DNA from: Halapricum desulfuricans
GTDB lineage: Archaea > Halobacteriota > Halobacteria > Halobacteriales > Haloarculaceae
Direction of reading: 5' to 3'
Assembly (NCBI RefSeq): GCF_017094505.1
Contig: NZ_CP064787.1
Span: 1,054,001-1,118,000 of the forward strand
Length of the DNA: 64,000 nt
A program made the position numbers and the translations under genes. Under the pieces are notes generated by a model. The model made no database searches, was not told where the DNA came from, and was given only the letters and a program-made list of their open reading frames with translations. Numbering within the stretch: position 1 is the first letter of the stretch; every line of letters begins with the position of its first letter. Below, one piece after another: positions 49,662 through 59,586 of the stretch.

Positions 49662-52600
49662 ATGCCATCGACCCAGTCGACGCTCGGCGAGACGGGGATA
49701 GCCGAGGAACTGGCCGAAAGCCAGCGCCAGATCTCCATCGCCGAGTTCTTCGAGAAGAACAAGCACATGCTCGGGTTCGACTCGGGTGCCCGGGCGCTGG
49801 TCACGGCCGTCAAAGAAGGGGTCGACAACAGCCTCGACGCCTGCGAAGAAGCCGATATCTTCCCCGATATCTACGTCGAAATCGAGGACCTCGGCGACTA
49901 CTACCGGCTCGTCATCGAGGACAACGGCCCCGGGATCACCCGCGAGCAGGTGCCGAAGGTCTTCGGGAAACTGCTGTACGGTTCGCGGTTCCACAAGCGC
50001 GAGCAGTCGTTGACGCCAGACCAGCGAGTGCTCGTCAGGCGGAACGACACGGTCAAGACAATCCCGATCAGGGTCCTGTGCGACGCCTACCTTCCGGAAG
50101 ACGGGGAAGCAACACGACCGATCCCCGACGACATCGAAGTACCGTCGTTCAATCGTGAAACCCACGAGATGTCCTGGGAGTCGGTCACGCACGCCATTCG
50201 ACACGAAACCGACGAGGCCACGTACGAGATAACGACCGAGAAAGGTCGGACTGTGGAAGTGACCGGCAACCACAGCCTGTTTTCGGTGACGAGTGCGGGC
50301 GAGACGAAGGAGGTCGAGGCCAGCGACTTACAGCCAGGTGACACGGTTCTCACACCCCAGACGCTTCCGTCGTTCGAGGAGTCGGTCGAGTCGGTGAACC
50401 TGCTGGAGTACATCACGCCGGACCAACTCGACGGTCGGCGAGTGTACGTATACGGCTTCGACCGGGAGACACTCGAACGACTAAAAACTGGAGACAAGGT
50501 CCGAAAGAAACCGTCGCCGGACAGCGATCGAAAGCGGACCTTCTATCGGTACGATGGCGTCGAGGTTCTCAAAGACAGTCTCGAAACGAACTACCTCGAA
50601 AAGGGATACCTACCCGCAGAGACGGTGATCGAACTCGGCTGGGAAGCGAAAGCCGCCGACTGCGAGTTCAAGACCTACCAGGTCGGTGGCGAAGAGACGA
50701 CGATACCGGTGTCCGTCCCCATCGACCGGTCGTTCATGCGTCTGCTGGGGTACTACGTCGCAGAAGGACACGTCGACGACCGGCAGGTCGGGTTCACCTT
50801 CGGTACCCACGAGGAGGAACTGATAGCGGAGACCGAGTCGGCCGTCGCTACTGTGGGAGGGACCACGACGACTGTCGATCGCGAGCGCAACTCGACGCGA
50901 GTGAAAGCGTTCGGGTCACCGCTCTCGATGTTTCTCGAAACCGTCTGTGGCGAGAGGGCAGAGAACAAACGGATTCCCGAGTTCGTGTTCAGCACGGACC
51001 GCGAACACCAGCAGGAGTTCATCACGGCACTGTACCAGGGAGACGGCTCCGACTCGCATCCGAGCAACGAACTGTCCCATACGACGACCAGCGAGACGCT
51101 CGCACGGCAGCTATCGGTACTGTGGAACATGCAAGGCGTGCTCGCGAGTACGGAGATTGCGACGGACGTCAACGGATACAGCGACGACCCCAGCACGCAA
51201 TACAGGACGAAAGTCTACGGCGAGGACGTGAACCTGACGGACGTATTCAGCGAGCGCCGCCCGCCGGGCGAGCAGCAGTACAAACGCGTTCCCGTCTCGC
51301 TGCTCTCGGACCACCAAGTGGGACACGTCGGCCACGAGACTGTTCCGGATACCATCCCAGGGTTGTTGCTCGGCGTTGGAATCGGCTCGAACCTCGAACA
51401 CGCCGAGGTCTACCGGTCGTTGATCGAACGGGCACTGGATGGAGAGTACGTCGAGAAGCCCCGGTACGTGCACAATCTCAAAGAGATGGGGCTGCTCGAC
51501 GGCGACCACCAGCCGACTGAAACGCTCGAAGACCTGTGGGAGACGATTCACGAACTCCAGGGGATCACCGAGACGGACCTGTGTCTACTCCCGGTGAAAG
51601 ACGTCGAACAGACTGAACCACCCGAATACGTCTACGACATCTCGGTTCCAGGAACGACGGGCTACGACGAAAATTTCGTCGTGGTCAACGAGGGGGCACT
51701 CTCGGTGAAAAACAGCCGCGGTCAGCAGGGGATAGGGATCTCCGCAGCGGTCCTCTACTCCCAGTTGACGAGCGGCAAGCCCGCCAAGATCACCTCCCGA
51801 ACGAAAGGGTCGAGCGAGGCGCACTACTTCGAACTCATCATCGATACTGACACCAACGAACCGGAGATCGACGTCGACGAGACGACCTCGTGGGACCGGC
51901 CGCACGGCACGCGGATCGAGCTGGAACTGGAGGCGAACATGCGCGCGCGCCAGAGCCTCCACGAGTATATCGAACAGACAGCGGTCGTCAACCCGCACGC
52001 CCGCATCGAGTTCGACGAGCCGAACCTCGAGGCACCGCTGAAGTTCGAGCGCGCGGACGACGCCCAGCTGCCGGCCGAAACCGAGGAGATCCGTCCGCAT
52101 CCCCACGGCGTCGAACTCGGGACGCTGTTGAAGATGCTCGAGGCGACCGATTCCTACTCCGTGTCCGGGTTCCTGCAGGAAGAGTTCACGCGGGTCGGTC
52201 AGAAGACCGCCGACACCGTTCTCGACCGATTTCGCGATCGACACTTCGGTCGCGAGATGGCCTGGCGACCGCCGCAGGTCCACGAGGACAGCGACGTCGA
52301 GACCGCCGTCCGGGCCGCGGTCGCGAACAAGGGCAAGCAGGCAACCAGAGCTTTCGCGGCGGCAGTGGCCGAGTCGGTCGGTGACCGGGACCGGGTAGCG
52401 AACCACGAACTCCGGGCAATCGTCGACCGCGAGGCCGAGGCCGTCGAGGCAGACTTCGAGACCACGTTTGGCTCGACAGTCCGGGAGAAAGCCACTGAGG
52501 CGGCGTGGGCGCAGATACTGGGCGGTGACGGTGACCGCGAGGAGACGCTGGCGTCGGACCTCTATCCGCTGATCGACGAGGCGACCAGCACTCGCAAGGA

Positions 52601-53783
52601 CGACGCGACGCTCCGGGGCGTCGCGGAGCGACTGGCGACGAAGTTCACCGGCGGCGACGACCGGCGCCACCGTCTCACGCGCGACGAACTCACAGACTAC
52701 GTTGACCGGGCCGCCGACGCGACCGAGGAATACGACGACGCGACCTTCGGCGAGACCGCGCGCGAGAACGTCGTCGAAGCCGTCTGGGGCGTGATGGTGA
52801 CCGTGCCGGACGACCTGCCGACGGTCACGACGGTCGCCGACGACCGCGACGCGGCGTCCGAACTGCTGGAGGCGATGCGAGCGACCGATATCATGTCGCC
52901 GCCGACGGGGTGTCTCGCGCCGATCACGGACGACCTCGTTCTCTCGGGTCTGCAAAAGGAGTTCGACGCGGACTTCTACGCCGCTGCGACCCGCGACGCC
53001 TCGGTCCACGGCGGCGATCCGTTCGTCGTCGAGGCGGGAATTGCCTACGGCGGTGAACTCGAAGACAGCAGTAGCGTCGACGTGATGCGCTTTGCCAACC
53101 GCGTCCCGCTGGTCTACCAGCGCGGCGCGTGTGCGACGACCGACGTGGTCAAGGACATCAACTGGCGCAACTACGGGCTCGACCAGCCCGGCGGCAGCGG
53201 CGTCCCGAACGGCCCCGCGGTCGTGATGATACACGTGGCCTCGACGAACGTCCCGTTCACCAGCGAGTCCAAGGACGCGGTCGCGAACGTCCCCGAGATC
53301 GAAAGCGAGATCGAACTCGCCGTCCGGGAGGCGGCCCGCGATCTCAAAAGCTACCTCAAGAAGCGCCGATCGATGCGCAAACGCCGCGAAAAGCAGGACA
53401 AGCTGGCGACGATCCTACCCGAGATGGCAGAGAAACTCGCCTCGGTCACCGGTCACGAAGAGCCGGACATAGACGAGGCGCTGGCCCGCATCATGAACAA
53501 CGTACTGGTCGAACGCGCGGTCGAGGACGGCACGGCGACGATCAGCGTCGAGAACAACTCCGATAGAAACGCAGACCTCGAAGTGACCGAGATTCTCGAT
53601 ACCGAACCCCGCGACGCGAACGGTGCGAACGTCGTCGAGATGGACGGCGAGTACTATCTGAAGTGGTCACCGACGGTGCGGAGCGGCGAGACGGAACGGC
53701 TCGAATACAGCATCGACGGCGACGCCGACAGCGAGATCGCGGTCGACGGAATCGACGACGAGAAACTCACGATCCAGTCATGA
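49662..53783 (+). CDS. top6B: DNA topoisomerase VI subunit B, with intein
   Basis: ATP-binding subunit of the A2B2 type IIB topoisomerase that relaxes and decatenates DNA. The precursor has 1,373 residues; removing the intein (residues 116-684) leaves 804. The GHKL ATPase domain shows [20 protein letters not shown] (Asn in GVDNSLDA), [20 protein letters not shown] and [12 protein letters not shown], joined after splicing to [18 protein letters not shown], the ATP lid. [14 protein letters not shown] and a switch-Lys region VRGKxG-like [20 protein letters not shown] follow, then a C-terminal Ig-like domain. The stop overlaps the start of top6A by ATGA. Confidence 0.96.
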   Translation: MPSTQSTLGETGIAEELAESQRQISIAEFFEKNKHMLGFDSGARALVTAVKEGVDNSLDACEEADIFPDIYVEIEDLGDYYRLVIEDNGPGITREQVPKVFGKLLYGSRFHKREQSLTPDQRVLVRRNDTVKTIPIRVLCDAYLPEDGEATRPIPDDIEVPSFNRETHEMSWESVTHAIRHETDEATYEITTEKGRTVEVTGNHSLFSVTSAGETKEVEASDLQPGDTVLTPQTLPSFEESVESVNLLEYITPDQLDGRRVYVYGFDRETLERLKTGDKVRKKPSPDSDRKRTFYRYDGVEVLKDSLETNYLEKGYLPAETVIELGWEAKAADCEFKTYQVGGEETTIPVSVPIDRSFMRLLGYYVAEGHVDDRQVGFTFGTHEEELIAETESAVATVGGTTTTVDRERNSTRVKAFGSPLSMFLETVCGERAENKRIPEFVFSTDREHQQEFITALYQGDGSDSHPSNELSHTTTSETLARQLSVLWNMQGVLASTEIATDVNGYSDDPSTQYRTKVYGEDVNLTDVFSERRPPGEQQYKRVPVSLLSDHQVGHVGHETVPDTIPGLLLGVGIGSNLEHAEVYRSLIERALDGEYVEKPRYVHNLKEMGLLDGDHQPTETLEDLWETIHELQGITETDLCLLPVKDVEQTEPPEYVYDISVPGTTGYDENFVVVNEGALSVKNSRGQQGIGISAAVLYSQLTSGKPAKITSRTKGSSEAHYFELIIDTDTNEPEIDVDETTSWDRPHGTRIELELEANMRARQSLHEYIEQTAVVNPHARIEFDEPNLEAPLKFERADDAQLPAETEEIRPHPHGVELGTLLKMLEATDSYSVSGFLQEEFTRVGQKTADTVLDRFRDRHFGREMAWRPPQVHEDSDVETAVRAAVANKGKQATRAFAAAVAESVGDRDRVANHELRAIVDREAEAVEADFETTFGSTVREKATEAAWAQILGGDGDREETLASDLYPLIDEATSTRKDDATLRGVAERLATKFTGGDDRRHRLTRDELTDYVDRAADATEEYDDATFGETARENVVEAVWGVMVTVPDDLPTVTTVADDRDAASELLEAMRATDIMSPPTGCLAPITDDLVLSGLQKEFDADFYAAATRDASVHGGDPFVVEAGIAYGGELEDSSSVDVMRFANRVPLVYQRGACATTDVVKDINWRNYGLDQPGGSGVPNGPAVVMIHVASTNVPFTSESKDAVANVPEIESEIELAVREAARDLKSYLKKRRSMRKRREKQDKLATILPEMAEKLASVTGHEEPDIDEALARIMNNVLVERAVEDGTATISVENNSDRNADLEVTEILDTEPRDANGANVVEMDGEYYLKWSPTVRSGETERLEYSIDGDADSEIAVDGIDDEKLTIQS
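50007..51713 (+). other. Intein in topoisomerase VI B with LAGLIDADG (DOD) endonuclease domain
   Basis: A 569-residue protein-splicing element inserted in the ATP-lid motif SRGQQGIG. It starts with Ser ([20 protein letters not shown]) and includes the block B motif [13 protein letters not shown]. The two endonuclease motifs are [13 protein letters not shown] and [13 protein letters not shown], each with an acidic catalytic residue. It ends [16 protein letters not shown] and GALSVKN, then extein Ser. The C-terminal Asn is present but the penultimate residue is Lys rather than the usual His. Confidence 0.92.
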
Positions 53784-54886
53784 GCACGGACGACGACATC
53801 AACTACGGCGAGGGCGACGCGCGCCAGCGACTTCTCGATCTGGCCGAACAGTTCTACGAGCAGTTCGAGGACGGTGACGTTCCCCGATTGCAGGTCCCGA
53901 CGCGGACCAAGACCAACATCGAGTACGACGAGGACAGCGACGTCTGGGTGTACGGCGACCGGACCTCGACGCGGAGCGCCAAGACCGTCTCGGGGGCGCA
54001 GAAACTCCTGAAGGCTGTCTACACGATCGACTTCCTCGCCCAGCAACTCGGCGAGGACCGCTCCTCGACCCTGCGTGAACTGTATTATCTCAGCGAGTCC
54101 TGGGACCTCGACGAGGCGCAGTTCAACAGTCAGGACGAATCGAACCAGCTGATCGAGGACCTGGAGATCGTCTCCGGGGTCACGCGCGAGGACTTCCACA
54201 TGCGTCCCGAGGAGTCGGGCGCGACGCTGATGGGGCCGCTCTTGATCCGCGAGCAGACCCGCCGCGGCGAGCGCGAGATCCACTGTCAGGAAGACGTCGG
54301 CGAGGGCGGGTATCAGATCCCGAACAACCCCGATCAGATCGAGTTCCTCGAGAACGACGCCGAGTTCGTGCTCGCGGTCGAGACCGGCGGGATGCGCGAT
54401 CGGCTGGTCGAGAACGGTTTCGACGAGGAACACGACGCCCTGATCGTTCACCTGAAGGGCCAGCCCGCCCGCGCGACGCGGCGGATCACCAAGCGCCTGC
54501 ACGACGAACTCGACCTGCCGGTGACGGTGTTCACCGACGGCGACCCCTGGTCGTATCGCATCTACGGCTCGGTCGCCTACGGCTCGATCAAGTCCGCCCA
54601 CCTCTCGGAGTATCTGGCGACGCCACAGGCGCAGTTCGTCGGCGTCCAGCCCGAAGACATCGTCGAGTACGACCTGCCGACGGACCCGCTGAGCGACTCG
54701 GACATCAACGCGCTGGAGTCGGAACTCGAAGACCCCCGGTTCCAGACCGACTACTGGGAAGAACAGATCGAACTGCAACTGGACATCGAGAAGAAGTCCG
54801 AACAGCAGGCACTGGCCTCTCACGGGCTGGACTTCGTTACCGAGACCTATCTGCCCGAACGTCTCGAGGCAATGGACGTGCTCTAG
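53780..54886 (+). CDS. top6A: DNA topoisomerase VI subunit A (Spo11-like)
   Basis: DNA-cleaving subunit of topoisomerase VI, related to Spo11. The 368-residue protein has the winged-helix cleavage domain with the catalytic Tyr in [15 protein letters not shown] (around residue 105). The Toprim domain starts at [14 protein letters not shown] with its Glu, and [20 protein letters not shown] carries the acidic D-x-D pair that binds Mg2+. ATG at 53780 overlaps the top6B stop by 4 nt; the coupled pair is the standard archaeal arrangement. Confidence 0.96.
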   Translation: MSTDDDINYGEGDARQRLLDLAEQFYEQFEDGDVPRLQVPTRTKTNIEYDEDSDVWVYGDRTSTRSAKTVSGAQKLLKAVYTIDFLAQQLGEDRSSTLRELYYLSESWDLDEAQFNSQDESNQLIEDLEIVSGVTREDFHMRPEESGATLMGPLLIREQTRRGEREIHCQEDVGEGGYQIPNNPDQIEFLENDAEFVLAVETGGMRDRLVENGFDEEHDALIVHLKGQPARATRRITKRLHDELDLPVTVFTDGDPWSYRIYGSVAYGSIKSAHLSEYLATPQAQFVGVQPEDIVEYDLPTDPLSDSDINALESELEDPRFQTDYWEEQIELQLDIEKKSEQQALASHGLDFVTETYLPERLEAMDVL

Positions 54887-54930
54887 AGAGGATCGAGACG
54901 TCGTCTCGTCGCTGAATTCTGCCGCGCGAT

Positions 54931-54938
54931 TTATATAC
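54931..54938 (+). promoter_or_regulatory. TATA box of the small DUF7557-like gene
   Basis: TTATATAC predicts a transcript start near 54960. The first ATG after it (54963) opens a five-codon frame, MVVDD, whose stop overlaps the ATG at 54973. Confidence 0.5.
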
Positions 54939-54972
54939 CCCTGATAGTAACGATCGTTCTTGATGGTCGTGG

Positions 54973-55254
54973 ATGACTAACAGTCACGTGGGAACAATGG
55001 TCACTATCGAAGTCAGTGAGGCTGTATACGAGGCGCTCGAGGCAGAGACCGAGCCGAGGGAATCGATCGACGATCTACTGACGCGCGTACTCGACGTCGG
55101 ATCGGCGGACAAGCCGGCGGAGGTAGACGATTCCGGGGTCGAGTCGGGGGACATCCACGGCGGCACGAACATGTGGACCGTCTACGACCAGCTCGGGCGC
55201 GAACGCAAGGAAGGCGAGTCGCTTTCGGACACGTTCCGGCGGCTTCAGGGTTGA
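54973..55254 (+). CDS. Small VapB/DUF7557-like antitoxin-type protein
   Basis: A 93-residue acidic protein. Residues 9-45 (MVTIEVSEAVYEALEAETEP, then SIDDLLTRVLDV) look like a short strand and two helices, as in ribbon-helix-helix or DUF7557 antitoxin-like proteins. The C-terminal part (NMWTVYDQLGRERKEGESLS) is a conserved haloarchaeal helix ending in DTFRRLQG. No toxin gene is adjacent. The TATA box predicts a start near 54960; ATG at 54973 or at 54997 may be used. The tnpB-element hairpin begins 10 nt after the stop codon. Confidence 0.65.
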   Translation: MTNSHVGTMVTIEVSEAVYEALEAETEPRESIDDLLTRVLDVGSADKPAEVDDSGVESGDIHGGTNMWTVYDQLGRERKEGESLSDTFRRLQG

Positions 55255-55263
55255 CTTCCTCCA

Positions 55264-55289
55264 CACGGCTGAAGCCGTGGGATTCCCAC
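55264..55289 (-). repeat. Right-end hairpins of the tnpB element
   Basis: CACGGCT-GA-AGCCGTG (55264-55279) overlaps a second small dyad GTGGG-ATT-CCCAC (55277-55289). In this family the guide RNA made with tnpB usually ends near here. A close copy of the first hairpin is at 27272-27287. Confidence 0.65.
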
Positions 55290-55305
55290 GTTGGGATATT
55301 AGGGT

Positions 55306-56568
55306 TCACGATACAACCTGTTCTTGTGGGGTTATTCGCCCCGTTGATTTATCGAACAGGCGTACCGAAGGCTGAGCCAAGCAGCCGTTACTCCTATCCT
55401 GTGACGGATTCGGAGTTACCATCGCTCGCATATTCTCTGCCGCGTTTAGGTCGCTATTGGCGACCAACTCGCAATTCTCACACACGTACAGGCCACGTTC
55501 GACTCGATTCGAGTCAGCTTCTGTCCCACACTCACAACAGGTTTTCGACGTTTTCAACCCCGCTTCGTCTACACGTTCCACGTCGATACCGCGTTCTTCG
55601 GCCTTGTACTCGATGTGGCTGAGAAGCGTCTCGAACGCCCAGTCGTGTAGTCGCTTGTTGCCGTGTCGTCCCCAGTCTTCATCTGCACGGATGTTCTTCG
55701 GATGGCCCACAGCAATTGTCCCAACGTCTCGGTCAGCACACTGCTGAACAAGGTCTTTTGAGAGAGCGTGCAGGAAATGCTCTTGTCGCCGGGATTTCTT
55801 TTGTCTGGCCCACTCTGCGTGGTCGCTCGGCCCATTCTCACCTTCCGTGTCGTATTCTTGCTGGCGGAAGTAGTGAGCGTCTTCTTTCAGGGCGTTGCCG
55901 GGATATAGTAGTGTCTCGTCACCGACAGAGATTGCCGCCGTGTTACAGATGCCAAGGTCAACACCTGCTGTCTTCTCACCGGGCGTCTCAGGCGTCTCAA
56001 CCCGCATTTTACAGACGAAGTGCAGTTCCCACTCCTCGCCAGTCCAGACAGCACGCACCGTCTGGATGCTTTCAACAGCGTCGAGCGTCTGGTCGTCTGT
56101 CTGGAGTGTGTATTCACAGAGGATGTAGTCGGCGGCGTAGCGCGACTCTTTCATGTTCGTGCCCTTAGAAAGTCGGACACGGTTGTACTGTGTGTCGAGT
56201 TTGAAGCCCTGATTCTTCCACGTCACTGTTGAGCGTGGGTGTTCCTCGCCGTGTTTGCGGTAGCCGGGTGGGTTCGCGTCTGGGTCGTCCTGTTCGTACC
56301 ACGAGACGAACGCCTCACCGAGTTCCTGAAGAACTCGCTGACTAGATTGGCTGTGTAAGTCTGCGTAGCGTTCGTGGGTTTTGAGGTACGAACAGAGTTC
56401 GTCGGCGTCTGGAATGTGGCCGATAGCATCCCAGACACGCGAAATCGTCCACCGTCCGACGTTCCATAATTTCGACGCGGCAAAGCCATGCGAATCAAGG
56501 TCGTCACAGACCTGCGAGTGGTTGCGGATACTCGCTTTGAGTGTCCGAGTGACGACCTGATTCGACAT
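55306..56568 (-). CDS. tnpB: TnpB, RNA-guided nuclease of IS200/IS605-type element
   Basis: TnpB is the transposon-encoded, RNA-guided DNA nuclease related to Cas12. The 420-residue protein has an N-terminal recognition/wedge region and a split RuvC nuclease: D204 in AGVDLGICNTAAISV (RuvC I), TIAVGHPKNIR at 284-294 where RuvC II normally carries Glu, and D383 in NSDLNAAENM (RuvC III). A zinc-ribbon CxxC pair sits before the last motif (C354/C357 and C373/C376). The canonical RuvC II Glu is replaced by Gly; E320 in SHIEYKAEERGI may substitute, as described for rearranged TnpB/Fanzor sites. Length is normal and the frame is intact. Confidence 0.93.
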   Translation of the reverse strand: MSNQVVTRTLKASIRNHSQVCDDLDSHGFAASKLWNVGRWTISRVWDAIGHIPDADELCSYLKTHERYADLHSQSSQRVLQELGEAFVSWYEQDDPDANPPGYRKHGEEHPRSTVTWKNQGFKLDTQYNRVRLSKGTNMKESRYAADYILCEYTLQTDDQTLDAVESIQTVRAVWTGEEWELHFVCKMRVETPETPGEKTAGVDLGICNTAAISVGDETLLYPGNALKEDAHYFRQQEYDTEGENGPSDHAEWARQKKSRRQEHFLHALSKDLVQQCADRDVGTIAVGHPKNIRADEDWGRHGNKRLHDWAFETLLSHIEYKAEERGIDVERVDEAGLKTSKTCCECGTEADSNRVERGLYVCENCELVANSDLNAAENMRAMVTPNPSQDRSNGCLAQPSVRLFDKSTGRITPQEQVVS

Positions 56569-56887
56569 ATGTAAGCATAGTATTTTTAATTACATAAATG
56601 TTGGGCATCTCGGCGTGGAATATCCAGCCGTGGCTACGAGCGTGGAACGGTTCCCAGTTGTCGGCTTCATCCACACCCGGAAACGGGTGGGCTTTCGCCT
56701 TGCTACCGCTGTAAACACTGCAACCATCGGACGCCGGCACTTCTCCTGATTTCAAGAACGGTAGTTCGCCGCGAAGCCGCCGCCCGGCGGGGCGGATGGG
56801 CTTGCGGCAGCGGCACGGGCCGGCGGTCAGGGGCACCGGCCCGACGGAAACCGGCGGGATCAGAGCACACTTGATCCGCCGGCGCAA
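56504..56887 (-). CDS. Doubtful open frame upstream of tnpB
   Basis: A 127-codon frame that overlaps the 5' end of tnpB by 65 nt. It begins with Arg/Cys/Pro-rich sequence (MRRRIKCALIPPVSVG) that is unlike the acidic proteome. The middle, YSGSKAKAHPFPGVDEADNW, is more protein-like. It may be a relic or just translation of transposon-flanking DNA. I would not rely on it as a gene. Confidence 0.2.
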   Translation of the reverse strand: MRRRIKCALIPPVSVGPVPLTAGPCRCRKPIRPAGRRLRGELPFLKSGEVPASDGCSVYSGSKAKAHPFPGVDEADNWEPFHARSHGWIFHAEMPNIYVIKNTMLTYVESGRHSDTQSEYPQPLAGL

Positions 56888-57141
56888 GCGTCGAACACTG
56901 GTAGCACGCTCAAGGGCACGTGGTCAGTCGTCGGGCGATACGTTCGGTCTGCCGTTTGAGTGAATTTTGATTTATTCTTTGATTCTCTTGCTATCCCATC
57001 GACGTAGGCTGGCTAAATGCTACGTCCTTTTGTTTTCGTCGGCAATTGGTCGCAGGAACGAGTACCATATAAGGTTTATGTGCAGATGTCGCTAGGGTGT
57101 TGGATATTCCTTATATTATATCGTGCCGTGTGTCACCGCGA
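56888..57141. other. AT-rich non-coding stretch
   Basis: 254 bases with markedly low GC from about 56940 to 57125, including ATTTATTCTTTGATTC and CCTTATATTATATCG. No gene. The composition suggests transposon-flanking DNA or a transferred fragment. Confidence 0.4.
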
Positions 57142-57591
57142 TCAGCTGAGGCGTCGTCCGCTGGACAGCCAGAGGACGGCCAGACAGCACGTCCAGATGG
57201 CCACGGTCGGTATCGGTGAATGTCCGGTCGTTCCAAGGTCGAGGTAGTAGTTCGTCTCGAAGAGCGGATAGAGGTGTGGGACGCCCTTCGGGGTGGTCGT
57301 GTCGATCAGCAGGTGCGAGCCGTACGTGACCGCGACGGCCGCGGCGGTCTGGCGGTTTCGATAGGCGACGATCCCGACGACCAGCGCGCCCACGAGCAGC
57401 GTGTGCGTGATCCCCCGATGGACGAACGGCCACCCGAGCGCGTTCGGAAACAAGAAGTCGACGTCCGGGGCCACGCCAGCGAGCAGACCGGCGGTCGGAC
57501 GGTCGAAGAGAACCTTCCCGAGCGTGTAGCCGACGACCCCGTGGGTCGCGATCGCGACGGTCAGAAAGACCGCGTGCTCCAGCGAAACCAT
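57142..57591 (-). CDS. YdjM-like membrane-bound metal-dependent hydrolase
   Basis: A 149-residue member of the YdjM/LexA-regulated membrane hydrolase family (DUF457). Three to four membrane segments alternate with conserved polar sites: AIATHGVVGYTLGKVLF, LLAGVAPDVDFLFPNAL (PDxD motif), FVHRGITHTLLVGALVVGIV (HRGxTHS-like), and TYGSHLLIDTTTPKGVPHLY (HxLxD). The His and Asp residues probably bind metal in the membrane. The C-terminal helix is AIWTCCLAVLWLSSGRRLS. The catalytic role is unproven for the family. Confidence 0.88.
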   Translation of the reverse strand: MVSLEHAVFLTVAIATHGVVGYTLGKVLFDRPTAGLLAGVAPDVDFLFPNALGWPFVHRGITHTLLVGALVVGIVAYRNRQTAAAVAVTYGSHLLIDTTTPKGVPHLYPLFETNYYLDLGTTGHSPIPTVAIWTCCLAVLWLSSGRRLS

Positions 57592-57700
57592 CGTTGCCTG
57601 CTGGGGGCCACCAGCCTATAGTATTGCCGAAGACCGCCCGTATATGCGTGTCGTCGCTGGAGACGAACCTCTTTTGCGGTCGCCACACTCACCTACAGGT

Positions 57701-58546
57701 ATGGACATCGAGGACACGCCGGTACTGGACAACCACATGCATCTCGATCCGATCGAGGGGCAGAATATCGACGCCGTCGAGGACTTCGAAAGCGTCGGCG
57801 GGACGCACCTGCTCGTGCTCAACAAGCCGTCGTGGCATCTGTTCGACCCTGCAAGCGACGAGGCGACCTTCGAGGAGGTGTTCGAGTTGACGATCGAGGC
57901 GGCCGCCGACGCGAGCGAGGTATTGCCCGGTCGCGCCTGGCCTGTGCTGGGCGTGCACCCGGGGCTGATCTCGCAACTGGTCGACGAGGGATACACGGCG
58001 GCGCAGGCGCGGGATATCATGCAGGCAGGGCTCGACGTCGCCGCCGGGTACGTCGCCGACGGCCCGGCGCTGGCGATCAAGTCCGGGCGGCCCCACTACG
58101 AGGTCTCCGAGGACGTCTGGGAGGCCTCGAACGCCGTCATGCGCCACGCGTTCGACCTGGCGAGTGAGGTCGGCTGTGCCGTCCAACTTCACACCGAGGG
58201 AAGCGAGGACCTCACCGAGATCACCGAGTGGGCACAGGAGGAGGGACTGCCGCCCGAGCAGGTCGTCAAACACTACTCGGGGGGCCGCCTCGCTGGCCCG
58301 GTCAAGAGCGTCATCGCCGAGAAGGACGAACTCGATATCGCGGCCGAACTCGACGAGCCGTTCCTCATGGAGACGGACTTCATCGATGATCCCGACCGGC
58401 CGGGCGCGGTGCTGGGTCCGAAGACCGTTCCGAGACGGGTCCGATGGATGCTCGAAGAGGGACGGGAGGACGCCGTCCGGCGCGCGCACGTCGAGACGCC
58501 CGCGAGAGTGTACGGGATCGACACCGAGGCGACGCTGGATCGGTGA
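57701..58546 (+). CDS. TatD-family metal-dependent hydrolase
   Basis: A 281-residue TIM-barrel hydrolase of the TatD type; relatives are Mg2+-dependent DNases. The first metal motif is LDNHMHLDP near residue 12, followed by VLGVHPGLI, GPALAIKSGRPHYEVSEDVW in place of the usual GEIGLD region, CAVQLHTEGSEDLTEITEWA, VVKHYSGG and LMETDFIDDP with the terminal Asp. The degenerate GEIGLD motif suggests an archaeal branch with a different substrate. ATG at 57701 gives the standard start; an upstream in-frame ATG is not needed. A YdjM-like gene is divergent upstream. Confidence 0.88.
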   Translation: MDIEDTPVLDNHMHLDPIEGQNIDAVEDFESVGGTHLLVLNKPSWHLFDPASDEATFEEVFELTIEAAADASEVLPGRAWPVLGVHPGLISQLVDEGYTAAQARDIMQAGLDVAAGYVADGPALAIKSGRPHYEVSEDVWEASNAVMRHAFDLASEVGCAVQLHTEGSEDLTEITEWAQEEGLPPEQVVKHYSGGRLAGPVKSVIAEKDELDIAAELDEPFLMETDFIDDPDRPGAVLGPKTVPRRVRWMLEEGREDAVRRAHVETPARVYGIDTEATLDR

Positions 58547-58643
58547 TCTGGACGGGCCACTGGAGAGTCGGCCCGATCGGCCGACGGCGTCCCCTCCGGT
58601 CCATTACACAACTCTCTTGACGCTGTCGGTCGAACCGCGCCGC

Positions 58644-58850
58644 ATGCAACAGCGGCGCTGCCCGGACTGTGGGGTCTCGCTCGAAGAAGTCGAGTTCGGC
58701 ATGAGCGACGCCTGGAATCCGCACGTCAGGACGGGCGAATCTCGGGAGGGATGGCTCGGGAAGTTAGGGCTCAACGAGCACAAACCTGTCCAGACGTTTG
58801 CGTGTCCCGAGTGTGGGCTGCTCCGACAGTACGTCGATACGGACGCATAA
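58644..58850 (+). CDS. Small zinc-ribbon protein, 68 aa
   Basis: Starts MQQRRCPDCGVSLEEVEFGM and ends FACPECGLLRQYVDTDA, giving two CPxCG knuckles about 45 residues apart that would form one zinc ribbon. The intervening part (AWNPHVRTGESREGWLGKLG) is polar with a conserved Trp. It lies 97 nt after the TatD-like gene in the same direction. Conserved in style among haloarchaeal small zinc proteins; function unknown. Confidence 0.8.
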   Translation: MQQRRCPDCGVSLEEVEFGMSDAWNPHVRTGESREGWLGKLGLNEHKPVQTFACPECGLLRQYVDTDA

Positions 58851-58938
58851 AATCGGGATCATCGTATGGGTATGCGGGACCCCCACAGACGGGCCGGGCA
58901 ACGAAAACCATATCCCCCGACGGACGAACAGGATTGAC

Positions 58939-59517
58939 ATGAGCACACCACCGGGGGAGTACTACACCGAGGAACGGTGGCAGAACTGGTTAGACCGCAT
59001 CGCAGCCGAAGAGATCGATCCGGAAGACGAGGACTCGGCGCGCCTGCTGTTGAATCTGCAGGACGATACGGCCATCGCCGTCGCGAAGATCATCACCGAC
59101 TATCAGGACGACGACCTCGAAGCGGAGACCGCGCTCGAGGAACTGGCGGACATCCGCGAGGTCGTGCTTTCGGAGGTCGATATCGACGACGAAGAGAAGT
59201 TGATGCTCGTCGACGGCGTCCAGACGTCGCTGGTCTGCGTGTTCTACGCGGCCGAGGAGTACGTCGCGGGCGGCCCGCCGGAAGAGGGGACGGTCGGCGG
59301 GTACATCGAGGCCGCGAACGAGGCCGAAAGCGAAGAGGACCTGGACGCGGCGCTCGGCTACTGCGCACAGGCCGGGACGCTGATCATCGACGGGGCGGAG
59401 CTGGACCGGGAGGTCGCCGAGAATCTGGAGTTCGGGCTGGTCGCCGAGTGGGTCAACGGCCTGGATAGCCTCCAGACCGCGATGAGCGACCCGGAAGTCA
59501 TCGAAGAGGACGAGTAG
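58939..59517 (+). CDS. DUF2150-family protein
   Basis: A 192-residue, very acidic, helical protein of archaeal family DUF2150: PPGEYYTEERWQNWLDRIAA, then LLLNLQDDTAIAVAKIITDY, EEKLMLVDGVQTSLVCVFYA and GAELDREVAENLEFGLVAEW. It has no signal, membrane segment or metal motif. The ATG at 58939 follows 47 in-frame codons that look non-coding. Function is unknown across the family. Confidence 0.88.
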   Translation: MSTPPGEYYTEERWQNWLDRIAAEEIDPEDEDSARLLLNLQDDTAIAVAKIITDYQDDDLEAETALEELADIREVVLSEVDIDDEEKLMLVDGVQTSLVCVFYAAEEYVAGGPPEEGTVGGYIEAANEAESEEDLDAALGYCAQAGTLIIDGAELDREVAENLEFGLVAEWVNGLDSLQTAMSDPEVIEEDE

Positions 59518-59586
59518 GCGGCTTCGCTTCGAGCTTTGAGAACCGGGTGGCCACCTTTTTGCGTCTCGGGCAGTCATATCCGAGCA

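Larger units (their letters stand above)
55255..56640 (-). mobile_element. IS1341-type (IS200/IS605 family, tnpB only) element
   Basis: Consists of a tnpB gene without tnpA, followed on its 3' side by two small hairpins typical of an IS200/IS605 right end. The 5' boundary is not visible; 56640 is approximate. Such elements depend on a tnpA acting in trans. No target duplication is expected for this family. Confidence 0.6.

Noticed and set aside
51585-53234. 549-codon frame opposite top6B
   Set aside because: Antisense of a conserved topoisomerase gene with no domain of its own.
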